NCBI GenBank assembly: GCA_037903355.1
Contig: JBAJFE010000047.1
Location: forward strand, 1,364,001-1,428,000
Origin: Trichuris trichiura
Taxonomy: Eukaryota > Nematoda > Enoplea > Trichinellida > Trichuridae
Length of the DNA stretch: 64,000 nt
Direction: 5' to 3'
Shown piece by piece: positions 19,960 to 31,290 of this stretch; positions within the stretch are counted from its first letter, which is position 1, and each line of letters opens with the position of its first letter. The translations under genes were made by a program, and so were the position numbers. The notes beneath the pieces were generated by a model. It was not told where the DNA came from, did no database searches, and saw only the letters and a list, made by a program, of their open reading frames with translations.

Positions 19960-21155
19960 CATGCTCGCCTATTTGTGCCAAACACATTTTACACTGTGTA
20001 CAATTGTTGTATGGTTATTTCGTTGTTGTTACGTGTAAAGCTGCCGAAACTTCACTCACCCCGAGCAGTATCTTTTTGTTATATCGTTATAGTTTTGTTT
20101 AACGATTGTGTTCATGTTCTCCTAAGCTCAGTATGCCTGCGAAGTAAATTTACATGATCGAACGGACGAACAAAGGGAAAGTGGAGAATCATTTTGCATC
20201 TTTTTAAGACGAGTTCGTCCAAGTGGTTACAAGGCCTTCTATATGGACTTCAGTCTTTCAGACACCGGGAAACGACAATTTCTTAATAGAACTTCAAAGA
20301 TGTGGTGTATATTCTCGCGTAATATTCGCAGCATAAGTCGCATGTGTACTCAGTGTGAACGTGCATGCAAGAGTTTCTGTAATTTTGGGTGTACGGTGGT
20401 AGTTAGCTCTCGTCTGTGTCCGTCACTGCTTGTGTGCGTGTGAGTAAACAGCAGCATCAAATACGTTACAAAAGAGTAAAGAAAAAGATCAGCGGGAGAA
20501 TGGAACTAAGAAACAAAACACTGAGAAAATTTGAACCAAACGTATGCATTGCGCTAAGTAAAGGAACAAAAAGAAAAGCTACAATAAGGCATCAAATATA
20601 GCCCCAACAGTAATTGTTCAACTGGAAAATGTTTACGAAATCATTTAATTTTATTTTTTAAAGGCGAATCGGAAAAAGCGCTCCTCGTTGTTTCGGAACG
20701 CGCAATAAATTTGAAAGCACCGACGAACCTGAAAATCACAAAAATTTAAAGTAACTGCTTTCGTTTTAAACTTTCTAAAACAGCGATGACCAAGTTCAGA
20801 GCGCTGTTATTGTCAGTTGGCTCAGTGACTGTTAACCGAACATGGAAGCTGAATACTGTCTTGATCGCACTGTAGCGCCACTCATAGCAGCCCTAAATGC
20901 TCAGGACTTTTCAAGTCCCGTGCTCAGCAGACTGGCTGTCGTAGCGTCTATATTGGAAACAAAAAGGGCAAATCATTTTGCCTACTTCACGGACAGCCAA
21001 CTGTTCGCGTTTAAGCGGGCGCTGGACACTGTGCGGCCCCGTCGTCGTCGGAAGTGTTCCAGAATGACAAGGCGCATAATGTATAGAGTGCGACGGCTGC
21101 GCAAAAGATTACTTCAGTTGGCGCAAGTAAAGAGAAGATAGAAAGTTGAACCAAG
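18625..21155 (+). repeat. Tandem segmental duplication, unit 1
   Basis: Starts in the NELFB intron near GAACCTGATTATTG and ends after the small ORF, at GAAAGTTGAACCAAGCTGAAG. Includes NELFB exon 2, its 3' flank and the arginine-rich ORF. Compared with unit 2 it has about 175 extra bp (about 20295-20470), bounded by short AAAGA homology. Confidence 0.85.
20842..21141 (+). CDS. Small arginine-rich protein, copy 1 (unknown)
   Basis: 99 aa from ATG (MEAEYCLDRTVAPLIAAL). The first 65 residues look like a short helical domain (LNAQDF, SPVLSRLAVVASILE, ANHFAYF). The C-terminal third is strongly basic, with RPRRRRKC and RRLRKRLLQLAQVKR, like a nucleic-acid-binding or nuclear targeting tail. The paralogue at 23215-23517 keeps the frame with an in-frame 3 nt difference and mostly conservative replacements, which suggests that it is translated. 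No known family recognised. Confidence 0.5.
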   Translation: MEAEYCLDRTVAPLIAALNAQDFSSPVLSRLAVVASILETKRANHFAYFTDSQLFAFKRALDTVRPRRRRKCSRMTRRIMYRVRRLRKRLLQLAQVKRR

Positions 21156-21601
21156 CTGAAGTACGTTCAGGTGTAGTACGAACCTGATTATTGCCTGGAT
21201 ACTGTAGTGTTTGTTGGCAAATAGAATAATTTATTTACGTCCAAAAATGACGGAGCTTTCGAGCACCGCTTGGGACAAAAAGCAACCAAGTGAAACGCTT
21301 CAATATAGTTGAAAACCGAAGGCTTTTTGCTTGGCCTGTTACTGTAATCAGTTAAGCAAATTCGCCAGACGTATGAAAGCGATAGGTTGTATGAAGGTGA
21401 TTCAGGTTAGGTGAGCGATTATATGCTGATAATGGATCGCCTTCGATCCGTAGGCTTAGGTATACTGATCCTTTGCTCCACCGAATAAGTTCGACGTCAC
21501 TTCAACGTATTGCCACGAAATCACTGCGAGCATTTATCGGCTTATTCCTCTTGTGACAACGAGCTTGCTAATATCGAATTCAGTAAGATTGTTTGTTGCA
21601 G

Positions 21602-22507
21602 ATTTTGCGACCGTATGTTAAGCGCGGTGATGCGATAACGGGCGATTTTTCAATGATCAGCAATGACGGCAGTTGCGTGAGAGCTTTGAGCCAGCAAATT
21701 ATTCGCGGGCTGCAGCAATGCGTGGCAAAAGGCTCTCTTCCGCGTCAGCTGAAAATTTTCTGCTTCTTAATCGGTCTGCGCAACTTGGGCGTAACCGGTT
21801 GGAAATTTGACCACGAAAAGCGTCGTCTGGCCAGCGCAATTAAGGTTCAAACGTTTACGGACTTTTTGACTTCCCTTTGCACGTGCATTTCCGTCGCGCA
21901 AAGTACAGCCCTTCTGGAGCCCGTCGAAGCAAGCAAACGTGTCGCCCTGAAGGAGCAGCTTGTTGAAATAGAAACAATAAGGATTCGTTGTTTGAGCGCC
22001 GAACTTTGCAGAATTAAACTAGACGGAATAGTTTATGTGTACTTTGTTCTCGTTTTGTTGAAAACAAGGAAGGTGGCAGAGTTTCTGAAACATTTTGAAC
22101 TTCTGATTGAACATCGGATAAGCTTGGCAGACGAAGAACCGTATTTGCATATGTTCGTCTCCTCATTGTCGCTAATTCCGGAAGCGAAGTGGCGAAGCAC
22201 GGGAATATTTGAGCTTTTGTTCAGTAGATATTCTTTGGTATCACCGCTGTCGCACGTGAGAATACACGGGATTCGATTGGCTGCATGCATAGCCCCATGT
22301 TTGGCAAGGGATCAGCTTGCCGTACTTGTGGATAAGTTGCAACCGAGAGCGGATGAAGATGAACTTGCATTGGCGTACGATGATTTCGTTGCACGCGTTG
22401 GCAGCGACTTTTTCGAAAAACTGCCGGAGTCGAGGACATCCGAAGACAACTCAGCGCTGTTAAATCAATGGCGAAAGCTGACCGGTCTTTTGAATGAATG
22501 TGAATGA
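21602..22507 (+). CDS. Duplicated terminal exon of NELFB (alternative last exon or paralogue fragment)
   Basis: Same length as 19054-19959 (906 nt) with no stop or frameshift, and preceded by the same acceptor context (TTTGTTGCAG). Differences from copy 1 are scattered amino-acid replacements such as FKRGDP to VKRGDA. There is no duplicated first exon, so it can only be used as an alternative 3' exon spliced to 17921, or else it is not expressed. Preserved frame and acceptor favour use; a recent origin could also explain it. Confidence 0.6.
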   Translation: MLRPYVKRGDAITGDFSMISNDGSCVRALSQQIIRGLQQCVAKGSLPRQLKIFCFLIGLRNLGVTGWKFDHEKRRLASAIKVQTFTDFLTSLCTCISVAQSTALLEPVEASKRVALKEQLVEIETIRIRCLSAELCRIKLDGIVYVYFVLVLLKTRKVAEFLKHFELLIEHRISLADEEPYLHMFVSSLSLIPEAKWRSTGIFELLFSRYSLVSPLSHVRIHGIRLAACIAPCLARDQLAVLVDKLQPRADEDELALAYDDFVARVGSDFFEKLPESRTSEDNSALLNQWRKLTGLLNECE

Positions 22508-23214
22508 CATGCTCGCCTATTTGTGCCAAACACTTTTTACAGTGTGTACAATTGTTGTATGGTTATTTCGTTGTTGTTACGTGTAAAGCTGCCGAAACTT
22601 CACTCACCCGGAGCAGTATCTTTTTGTTATATCGTTATAGTTTTGTTTAACGATTGTGTTCATGTTCTCCTAAGCTCAGTATGCCTGGGAAGTAAATCTG
22701 CATGATCGAACGGACGAAAAAAGGAAAGTGGAGAATCATTTTGCATCTTTTTAACACCAGTTCGTCCAAGTGGTTACAAATCCTTCTATATGAACTTCAG
22801 TCTTTAAGACACCGGGAAACGACAATTTCTAAGTAGAACTTCAAAGAGTAAAGAAAAAGATCAGCGGGAGAATAAAACTAAGAAACAAAAGACTGAGAAA
22901 ATTTGAACCAAACGTATGGATTGCGCTAAGTAAAGAAACAAAAAGAAAAGTGTCAATAAAGCATCGAATATAGCCGCAACAGTGATTGTTCAATTGGAAT
23001 ATGTTTATGAAATCATTTACTTTTATTTTTTAAAATCGAATGCGGAAAAAAGCGTCCTCTTTGTTTCGGAACTTGCTATAAATTTGAAAGCACTGACGAA
23101 CCTGAAATTCACAAAAATATAAAGTGACTACTTTCGTTTTAAACTTTCTAAAACAGCGATGAACAAGTTAATAACGCTGTTATTGTCAGTTTGCTCAGTG
23201 ACTGTTAAGCGGAC

Positions 23215-23517
23215 ATGAAAGCTGAATATTGTCTGGATCGCACATTCGCGCCAGTCATAGCAGGTTTAAATGCTCAGGACTTTACAAGTCCGGTCCTGGG
23301 CAGACTGGCTATCGTAGCGTCCGTCCTGGAAACAAGAAGGGCAAATCATTTTGCCTACTTCACGGAGGGCCAACTGCTCCCTTTTAAGCGGGCGCTGGAC
23401 ACTGTATGGCCCCGTCGTCGTCGTCGGAAGTGTTCCAAAATGACAAAGCGAATCATGTACAGAGGCCGTCGACTGCGGAAAAGGTTACTTCAATTGGCGC
23501 AAGTGAAGAGAGGATAG
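23215..23517 (+). CDS. Small arginine-rich protein, copy 2 (unknown)
   Basis: 100 aa paralogue of 20842-21141, with one extra Arg codon in the PRRRRRK run. The AEYCLDRT start, RRANHFAYFTE and RRLRKRLLQLAQVKRG tail are retained. The same reading frame survives although surrounding non-coding DNA has diverged more. Confidence 0.5.
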   Translation: MKAEYCLDRTFAPVIAGLNAQDFTSPVLGRLAIVASVLETRRANHFAYFTEGQLLPFKRALDTVWPRRRRRKCSKMTKRIMYRGRRLRKRLLQLAQVKRG

Positions 23518-23530
23518 AAAGTTCAAGCAA

Positions 23531-24808
23531 GCTGAAGTAGCAGTCAGACGGGGATCTAGGAGGCCCGACAGAGCGATTGGATACTGGTAATAGTGACAAA
23601 CTGAAAAAGATCGCTTCACGCCTGGGAGAAATAAAAAACTCAATCAGGTGTATAGTTAGTCTTATTGGGAAGAATAAAGCTGTGGCAGCAGTGCATAATT
23701 GTGAGTAATAAGTTGAATGGAAGTGTATCGGTAACAATATCGTCGTCTAGTGGCAGCAATTGATAATGGATTAATTGTATTTATTACGAAATAAGCGCAG
23801 TTAGCTAAAAGTGGTCTAAACAGATCGTTCAATTTGAACTTGTTCTTATTGGAACCCGCGCTCGCTTTGGTGTACGGTATAACATTTTTTCGTTTAGAAG
23901 ATTGAGTTAGCTACAAACATGGCAGTCCCTATTTGCGGTATGAATCTTCGTAACTTTCTAGATGCCATTTGGTCTCACAGCATCCAAACTTTTTGACTGC
24001 CTGTAAAATGGGTGCGCAAGCGGAACTTCAATGATTCAGCGTTAAAACAACTGCGCATATTTTTTTTCAAAAAAAGCAAAGATCGCGCCGGAGCAGTGAA
24101 AGAGCAATTTGTATTTGCTAAGGTTCAAAAAAGAGTTTTCCTTCCCAGAACTGCAGGCGTATTGTAATCGAGAGAAGAAACAACAGAATGCAGGTTCTAT
24201 TTTAAAAAATGGCGCCCATCCTGTTTGGCTTTTACTGGCAAGCGTGCCGGCTATTCAGTTTTGATCTTAGCTACACGTAATCTTGAAAATACGTCACATA
24301 TTTTGCTAAAGGAGAACGGGGCGGTCTGCATGCTTGCTCCTGAAGGTAGAACAGAGTTACAGGCATTTTTCTGGAAGGATAACCGGGGTTTTGCTTTTTA
24401 CATTTGTCTACGGCTATATTTTTGCACATCTATGAGAAAGGAAACAAAAACTTCTCCATAGGCGTTGCTGTTGCGGGAAAGTTGAGCCAAAATCCAGTGC
24501 ATGTAATCTAAAGGAACATAGATATTGGAAGACGAAGTGGCTTAACCGCCAGAATCAGTCTGAAGCTTTCATGTTCAACTAGTTGACGCTGGGCATTTTC
24601 GATGTGATCGTGAAAAGAGAAGTTGCGTTAAAGTTCAAAGCCGTTGCAACGATGTTGCCGAAGCATTGGGAAACACGTAGTATTTACGACTTCGTATTCA
24701 AGCATTCTTATTCAAGCACAAATGCGGCAGCGTATAAGCTTAGAATTTTAAAAACAAGCAACAGAAGCGAAGTGCAAACCGAAAGTAGAGATTTTGAATT
24801 GCCTCAAT
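23531..24808. other. Intergenic, no gene recognised
   Basis: Between the duplication and the sulfotransferase 3' end. The ORF at 24225-24461 (+) shows no family features. Confidence 0.5.
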
Positions 24809-27390
24809 TTAATTCATTTCGAAGTCAAAGTCAATGCCCGTACTCTTCATTCTGTACTCGTAGATTTTGTCGAACGTTTCGCTCTGCGCTACGGTAAAGT
24901 AATTTTTCCAGTCGCCGACTTCTCCTAAAAAACTGCGCATCGCTTATTTAGTCTCAAATCGGCTTAGGAAGACTAAGCATCAAGAAAAGTGCACAAAATA
25001 CACAAAACAGAAAAACTAACATGCAATCCACTATCTCATTCACTGTTTTTCTTCGGGTGCGCAATTTGACCATATTAATTATTCACTTTTTCCATTGAAG
25101 CACTTCGGTTGATGTCATTACATAAATTAATGCGAGAAAATGTTGGAAGGAAAGTAGCTAGCAAAAGCAATATTCTTAGTTTGAGCTAATGTTGGAAATT
25201 TAGATAAAACTAATTATGTCAAATAAAAAGTGCTTGAATATGACAAATCTTATCATAAACTCACAACTTAAAAATAGCTTTCTATAGGCCAGTGAAATTG
25301 CCTAATGACCTGCAGGCGAAAATGTGCGAAATATGCTAACGCAAACCTCGAGTACCTGAAACTGATAAACAAAATACAGTACGATGATTGCCGTTTAACG
25401 GGCGGTAAACATTATGTTGCATTTTTTGGGATCGGAAAAACGTTATACTAATACTAAAGAAGACATACAGGCTAAATGAGTTCAACTCTTATTTTGGATG
25501 CACAAAATTTCACTTGCATCAGCGTTGTAATTTCAAGTTGCTCCTATGCTGAAAACATCGACTTTTTTAGATTCGACGGCTTTGAAAAGAGATAGAATAA
25601 TCGCTGTTGAAAACTTTCGGCAAAATAAAACCAACATTGTTGCAGCCATAACCGATAGGGAACGTGGTAATACATCCGAAAAAAATTTAAAACAATCTGC
25701 TATATGTTTAACGTTCTCGTAACGAGTTAGCGTCACTTTTCTAAAGGTTTTTTTGGACATTCTTTGACATGGCTACAATAGCCGGACAAAAGGTTGCCAG
25801 CAACAGCTTCTGTTACCATTTTTTTTGTATTTAAATATGTGTTAAGCCGGCAAAATCTTCATTTTTAACACTTCTGGCACTAGTTCTGGGCATTTCATAT
25901 TGTACTCTTCCAGCCTGCACATCACGTACTGTAACTATGCGCCTGCTTATCACTACTGCGTGTTTTTGTCTTTCGCTTGCGAGTAAACGCTTGCTCTTTA
26001 TGCTCGCCCACGTCCTAACAATTTCCCCCGTTGGCTGAGCTAACTTACTAGTGTTTCGTTCATATAGATGAATTTTTTCTTAAAATTAAATTTGTCATAT
26101 GCTACCTCACAAAGTGAAGTGAAAATAAGAAAATCTAATGCAGTTATTTTTTTAAAAAATATACCCCCATTTATGCGCCTAAAAAGACCGCATGCATGGC
26201 CAACAGGATGGAAGCGAAAGCGCTCATGCAAACAATCAGGCAGCGCACCTTTGCGTATGAATTCAGAGACGTTCTGATTGAAGAGCCAAACGCCGTCGCG
26301 GTTTGATTTTCGACTACTTTTCATCGTATTAAACTGAACCGTATGAATTACATTGTCGATCATTTCTGACGTAGGATGGACGTCGAGAAACTTAATCAGC
26401 CTTTGGATCTGCGATCTAAGATCCTGCAAAGATCACATAGCGTTCATTCTTAAGAAAACGTCAACAACGCGTACCACTTGCATATCTTCGTACTTGACAA
26501 AAATCATGTTGGGATTCAGCTTGCTCAATTTCCAATAGCTCGTCACGTGTTCAAACCATGATCCACAATAAACTGAAATTGGATGATTTTTTGCTAAGAA
26601 ACAAACTGCTTGTTCGCGTACTATTTCCACTTGTGTAAAGCGGAAAAAAATCGTCCCAAGCAATGTCCTGTTGGCCAAGGAATCTGGCCATCCTATGAAA
26701 ATGATAGTAGCTCACAGCGGTATCTTTTGGATTTCGACAAACGTATACGACCTATAAAGTGTTTTCCGAAGCTGCCGATGGAAAAGGAATGAAAAGTAAC
26801 CTACTTTGCATTTGCCTTCAATGACTGGCTTAGGCATCAGCTCCAAAGGCAGATGTGAAAACCACATTCTTGGTTCAATTGCAGCCTTTTCGTCACCTTC
26901 GCTTGAACGCAAGTGCAGCAGTTTGGTAAGCATCTATTAATAAAATGTTTCGTTGAGCAATCGTTGTTATTTGGTCAAAGCTACGGCTTACATGCCAAAA
27001 CCAGTAGAAACGCACCCATATGTAGGAACTTTCCATCTCCAACCAGGGCACTCGCTCGTGCAAGGGTCTCGCCTTGGCCTCCTCAGAGTGACATAACTGC
27101 GATACAATTTCACTTACCCAAGTGGTTCCTCAACAAAAGTGAAATATTATTTAGAAAAAAAGGCCTTTAATTGAATTGCCTTCACCTGACTTTGGATAGG
27201 AGAGGATTATTATGTCGGATGGTCGAAATTCAAAATTATTCAGATATTCCATTCGTTCGACGGACACGGTAACTCCCGGCCATACGTAACCGGCGTACTT
27301 GAACGATCTGGGCAACCGAAATCGATACATCTGTTCCAGACTGCCCACTTGCAAGTTTCCATTTTCGTCCAGCAACTCGGATTTGCTCAT
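24809..27390 (-). CDS. Cytosolic sulfotransferase (SULT family)
   Basis: Transfers sulfate from PAPS to small hydroxyl or amine acceptors in the cytosol. Seven exons (high to low): 27186-27390, 27016-27128, 26805-26933, 26622-26751, 26478-26572, 26249-26423, 24809-24924; 963 nt, 320 aa, normal for SULTs. Start MSKSELLDENGN. Motifs: SYPKSGTTW (5'-phosphosulfate loop, split by the first intron), PLHERVPWLEM, FSHLPLELMPK (catalytic His), VVYVCRNPKDTAVSYYHF (3'-phosphate site), YCGSWFEHVTSYWKL, KYEDMQDL, then RKG at the end of exon 6 joined to EVGDWKNYFTVAQ in exon 7, giving the RKGxxGDWKNxFT signature. The last intron is 1.32 kb, unlike the other 50-75 bp introns, and the last exon is easy to miss. 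The substrate cannot be told from sequence. Confidence 0.92.
24925..26248 (-). other. Long last intron of the sulfotransferase gene
   Basis: Donor GTGCGC at 26248 and acceptor TTTTTTAG at 24925. No nested gene recognised. Confidence 0.7.
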
Positions 27391-28530
27391 TTTGAATGCT
27401 TTTCTCCGATCAGCTCTTTTCCGCCACTTCAAATCACTATCGCGCCGCGGCTTGCACACGTTAAGTGGCTAATCGTGGTTCGCAAGCGCAAATATGGAAC
27501 AACCGCTTGCCCTGGCCTACTGCTGCGAAAGGACGCGCCCTAAGGCGCTCAACGAGAGCATCTTATCTTCCTTAAACGAAGCTGCTGCCTAGCGCGTAAA
27601 AGCGCATTCATTTTTTGGAGACAAAACTGTGCAACGTACGTTGAGGTTTTTGGAAAAGGAAAAAGCCTACGATGCACCTTAATGCCATCATCGGCGTAAA
27701 TATTAAATAAAATCATTCTTGAAACGTAAAAGCTATCAGCGATGATTCAATTATCTTCCTCGCTTTGTCAACACAGCCGAAGCTTAAAGCAGTGCACTAA
27801 TGCGCTATAGGCAAAGTAAACTTACCCACGAAGTGCTATTTGCTTTTTGCGCTCTCGTTTGTCCTTGAAGCGCCAGAAATATGTTCCTTGTGTCTGAATA
27901 TATCGTTAGCATAGACTTTTATGCATTCATGACCGGAGACAGATAGTACAACAGAGGTTATGCGATGGATAGCCCAGCTTTAACATTATAGGGCTTGAAA
28001 ACTTATTGCACAATGCTTTTAAGTTGACTTGATACAGGTGGACTTAAGATTAGAGCTACCGCAATTCTCGAATCAAACGGCAAGTCGGATATTGTTTGCG
28101 TCTAAACGTGTTGGCGTCAAAACGCTAGCGCCAAGGTGTAGCTTGCCAGGCAACACCTTTACGTTAGTAGCGTAACACAGACCTTCAAAGTGTGAAGGGA
28201 GTTCAAGTTTTATGCGTTGCTGATGCATACAAACTTTACCACTTGGCAGTAATGAGACTTACCAGTTTGGTTACTGCGCTTGTGCACCTACTTTTCTTTT
28301 ATAAATTAAAACCGGCGGGAATGCAGTTCAAGTTGTTTTTTCCGCCATAATATCTGCACGCGTTGCTGCATCGAAATTTGGAAACCTTCCTTACTGTTGC
28401 AAGTCGATCTGTTAACAACATAGTCACTTTCTTTGTCGCTACCGTACTTACGTGAGACTTTAGCTCACTTTCGCTCTCTCTCTATGGAAACTCCAACCTG
28501 TAAGTTATGGAGCTTAAAATTTGTTCTAAA
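27391..28530. other. Intergenic, no gene recognised
   Basis: Upstream region of the sulfotransferase gene. No family, RNA gene or repeat recognised. Confidence 0.45.
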
Positions 28531-28827
28531 TCATACTTTCAGTTCAAAATAGACTTTGCAACGTCGGAAGCTCCGCTGCGTTCGCTCTGAGAATGGTTGC
28601 GCACCGCTGAGTCCATAACGTGGACGAAAAATTTCCATATATTGCAGAAGCCTTGTTAATGGTGTGGATTTTCTCCTCTCCGGCAATCGGCAATTCTCTT
28701 GATAAGCATGCAACTCTTTTTGGCATTGTTGCATTCCATTTAAGGCAGGTTTCAACTTTTCAATGTTAAAATAACGCGGAAGTTCAAAGATCAAATGCGT
28801 AACAAAAACTACTTCAATGCTACGCAT
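28531..28827 (-). CDS. Unrecognised ORF of 98 aa
   Basis: Starts with a true ATG (MRSIEVVFVTHLIFEL) and contains LKPALNGMQQCQKELHAYQE and LLQYMEIFRPRYG. It ends just at a possible donor (CTGAAA then GTATGA), so it might be an exon. A hydrophobic exon-like stretch after a TACTGCAG acceptor lies upstream near 28960-29046 (ALGALGYIVVSLSYLLLVLW). No family recognised. Confidence 0.22.
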   Translation of the reverse strand: MRSIEVVFVTHLIFELPRYFNIEKLKPALNGMQQCQKELHAYQENCRLPERRKSTPLTRLLQYMEIFRPRYGLSGAQPFSERTQRSFRRCKVYFELKV

Positions 28828-29088
28828 TCCCAGCGGTGGTGGCCGCCGGTGGGTAACTACTTGAAAAGCTCCAAATGCGGATATTAGGAAAAAAAACGCT
28901 GCTAGATGACATCATTGAGCTGATCAGGTTGAGCATAAAGCATTAACTTCTACTTTTGCGTTAGCAATGTTAAGCTGACACCACAAAACCAATAACAAGT
29001 AGGAAAGCGAAACTACAATGTAACCAAGGGCACCAAGAGCCTGCAGTAAAAGAAAAAGAGGAAATGAGTACTAGTAGGGCGGTAGACC

Positions 29089-30564
29089 TTATGGAGTCAA
29101 CCTTTTTGGATCGCGTGGGAACATGGATGTTAAACGGACGTTGCTCAATCCCAAAAAAAGCATAGTAACTCGCTCCAAACCAATGCCGCCTCCACCGTGC
29201 GGAGGGCATCCGTACTTGAAGGAGTCAATATAAGCTTCAATTTTTTTCAAGTCGATGTTGTGATGCTCAGCTCGCTGCTTCAGCAATTCAGGATCGTGAA
29301 TTCGTTGCGCTCCGGAGAGGATCTCTTCGCCGCGCATATACATATCGTATGAATTGGAGTAATCAGGTTCGTTCGCGTGCGGCATAGTATAAAATGGACG
29401 TATACACAATGGGAACTTGTCCAGCACGTAAAAATCGGTCTTGTACTTCTCCTTAACAATGCGTCCTAATTGTTTCTCCTGCGCTGTGCTCAGGTCGTCA
29501 AAGTCGCCAATAACTTCGCCGTGTTCCCGCAGCAGTTTAATGCCTTCGGGATAGCTGAGTACCAATGATGGCTTCAAAAAGGTGAACGGCTCGGATGGAT
29601 ACTGCTTGCGAACGGTTTCAATTTCGACGGAACAATTTGCTTGCAGATTTTCGAAAATTTCCACCATTGTCTCGGTTATAAGATCGATCACTTCGTGGTA
29701 ATGGAAATTGAAGGCCATTTCCAAATCGAGGCCGATAAACTCGGTCAAATGACGATGCGTGTTGGAATCTTCGGCGCGAAAAACGGAGCCAATCGTGAAC
29801 ACTCTACCCATATCACCGGCTATGGCCATTTGCTTGTACAGCTGAGGAGACTGGGCAAGATAGGCTGACCTTTTAAAGTAAGATACTTCGAAAACATTTG
29901 CCCCACCTTCGCTAGCTGCCGATATTATCTTGGGCGTATGTATTTCTACAAATGATTTGCTTGTCAGTGCATTACGAAAGTATTCGCATATTTTTGCTTG
30001 TATTCTATATATGGCTTGACTTGTAGGTGTTCTTAAATCGAGAACTCGATTGTCAAGTCGAGTGTCCAGATTGACGTGACTAAGTTGGCCATCATCATCA
30101 ACAGGACGAGCGGCATCTTCGATTTGAAGCGGAAGGCGAAGTGCAGCTGTGTTGACTACAAAGAACTTCTCCACATGAACTTCGACATTTTGTATGGAGC
30201 ATGACACTATTGGATCACTGACAGTTTTGACTTCGCCGTATATGTCAATAATGGACTCACGAGGTATTGACGAAACAAACTTCAACATATCTTTAGAGAT
30301 AGAATCGCCAACAAACATAACCGTCTGCACGGTACTATGCTGCTGACGTACAATAACAAAACATGTTTTTCCCTTGGCACGACTGGTGTGTAATCTGCCT
30401 CGAAGCCAAACCTTTTTGCCGGCGTAGTTCGATCCAAGTTGATTCAATTCGACAAAATGGATTGACACTTTGGCCTGAGACTGAAGAAGAGGATAACTTC
30501 CAAAGTTTGAATTTGACGTTAGCTTCGACATCTGCTCGCAAATAGCCGCCATTTCGTTGGACAT
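29089..30564 (-). CDS. DARS1: Cytosolic aspartyl-tRNA synthetase
   Basis: Class IIb aminoacyl-tRNA synthetase that charges tRNA-Asp. 491 aa from ATG ([14 protein letters not shown]), slightly shorter than human DARS1 at the N terminus. The OB-fold anticodon domain (about residues 45-135) has [14 protein letters not shown]. The catalytic core has [58 protein letters not shown], motif 2 [38 protein letters not shown] and motif 3 [17 protein letters not shown], ending [11 protein letters not shown] as in the family. No intron, although all other long genes here are interrupted. Confidence 0.96.
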   Translation of the reverse strand: MSNEMAAICEQMSKLTSNSNFGSYPLLQSQAKVSIHFVELNQLGSNYAGKKVWLRGRLHTSRAKGKTCFVIVRQQHSTVQTVMFVGDSISKDMLKFVSSIPRESIIDIYGEVKTVSDPIVSCSIQNVEVHVEKFFVVNTAALRLPLQIEDAARPVDDDGQLSHVNLDTRLDNRVLDLRTPTSQAIYRIQAKICEYFRNALTSKSFVEIHTPKIISAASEGGANVFEVSYFKRSAYLAQSPQLYKQMAIAGDMGRVFTIGSVFRAEDSNTHRHLTEFIGLDLEMAFNFHYHEVIDLITETMVEIFENLQANCSVEIETVRKQYPSEPFTFLKPSLVLSYPEGIKLLREHGEVIGDFDDLSTAQEKQLGRIVKEKYKTDFYVLDKFPLCIRPFYTMPHANEPDYSNSYDMYMRGEEILSGAQRIHDPELLKQRAEHHNIDLKKIEAYIDSFKYGCPPHGGGGIGLERVTMLFLGLSNVRLTSMFPRDPKRLTP

Positions 30565-31290
30565 TTTTGACTTGAAGATGAAAGAAGAAAGATGAATAGT
30601 TAATCAACACTCCTAAAGCGAGTTAACAGATGGCGTCCAACCTTAAAACTTTGCCTGGCAAGTGCTAAACGTGAAATTGAAACTAAAGGAGAAAGTTACA
30701 CTTAATTCTTCTAAAAAACAAACAGCCGCTAGACAAGTTAGCTTATTAAAGCTTTGGCCATTTTTGTCTTAGGCTAACGTACTTAAGCATTGCCAAATTG
30801 AGTTAATAAAAAAATACTTACAAGTATAAAAAATAAAGCGAGTTAGCAACACTTATAAATGCGCAAAACACTGGTAATCGAACTCGGCAACGCCTTGAAG
30901 AGATATGACGAAAGTTTGCGTGGAACAACTTATATGATCTGCAAGCTGTTTAGTACAGTAGGAAAATGCTTCGAGTCACAGACCGCTGCTTTGAGCAAAA
31001 CTGTCTCGAATTGTTCTTTCCAAGCTAACCGAAGCTATGTTTGCTGTAAATTGAAGCGATAATTAATAGAAAACTTCAGTTGTTTGCGTACCAATAATGA
31101 ATTAATCAATACGAATCATGAAATAACTTGCAACTTAATAACAGATGACACTGTTAACCAACAAGTAAGCCTGCGCCCTCAACGACACTTCCGGGGTTTC
31201 GTCGAAGACGACAAAAGGCCAACGCTAAGCTTTTTAAGTGAATTTCAGGTACATTCTGCTCTCAGCACTTAGTTAAGTTTACAATACATT
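30565..31290. other. Intergenic, AspRS upstream region
   Basis: AT-rich, presumably including the AspRS promoter. No gene seen. Confidence 0.45.

Larger units (their letters stand above)
21172..23530 (+). repeat. Tandem segmental duplication, unit 2
   Basis: Direct copy of 18625-21155, starting right after unit 1. Contains a second NELFB terminal exon with its own acceptor, the same 3' flank and a second small arginine-rich ORF. Coding parts are better preserved than flanks. Confidence 0.85.

Noticed and set aside
24225..24461. 78-codon plus-strand ORF
   Set aside because: Does not begin at a convincing ATG, has no family features and no splice partner.
26040..26248. ORF reading on from RKG in the sulfotransferase (ALPDCLHERF...) as its C terminus
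   Set aside because: A better exon at 24809-24924 restores the conserved GDWKNYFTVAQ end in phase, with good splice sites, so this stretch is intron.
27016..27128. An 11 nt micro-exon (GAACCACTTGG) in the sulfotransferase, suggested by a following GTAAGT
   Set aside because: Reading on through GTAAGT gives TTWVSEIVSQL and PLHERVPWLEM in frame, the normal family sequence, so it is one larger exon.
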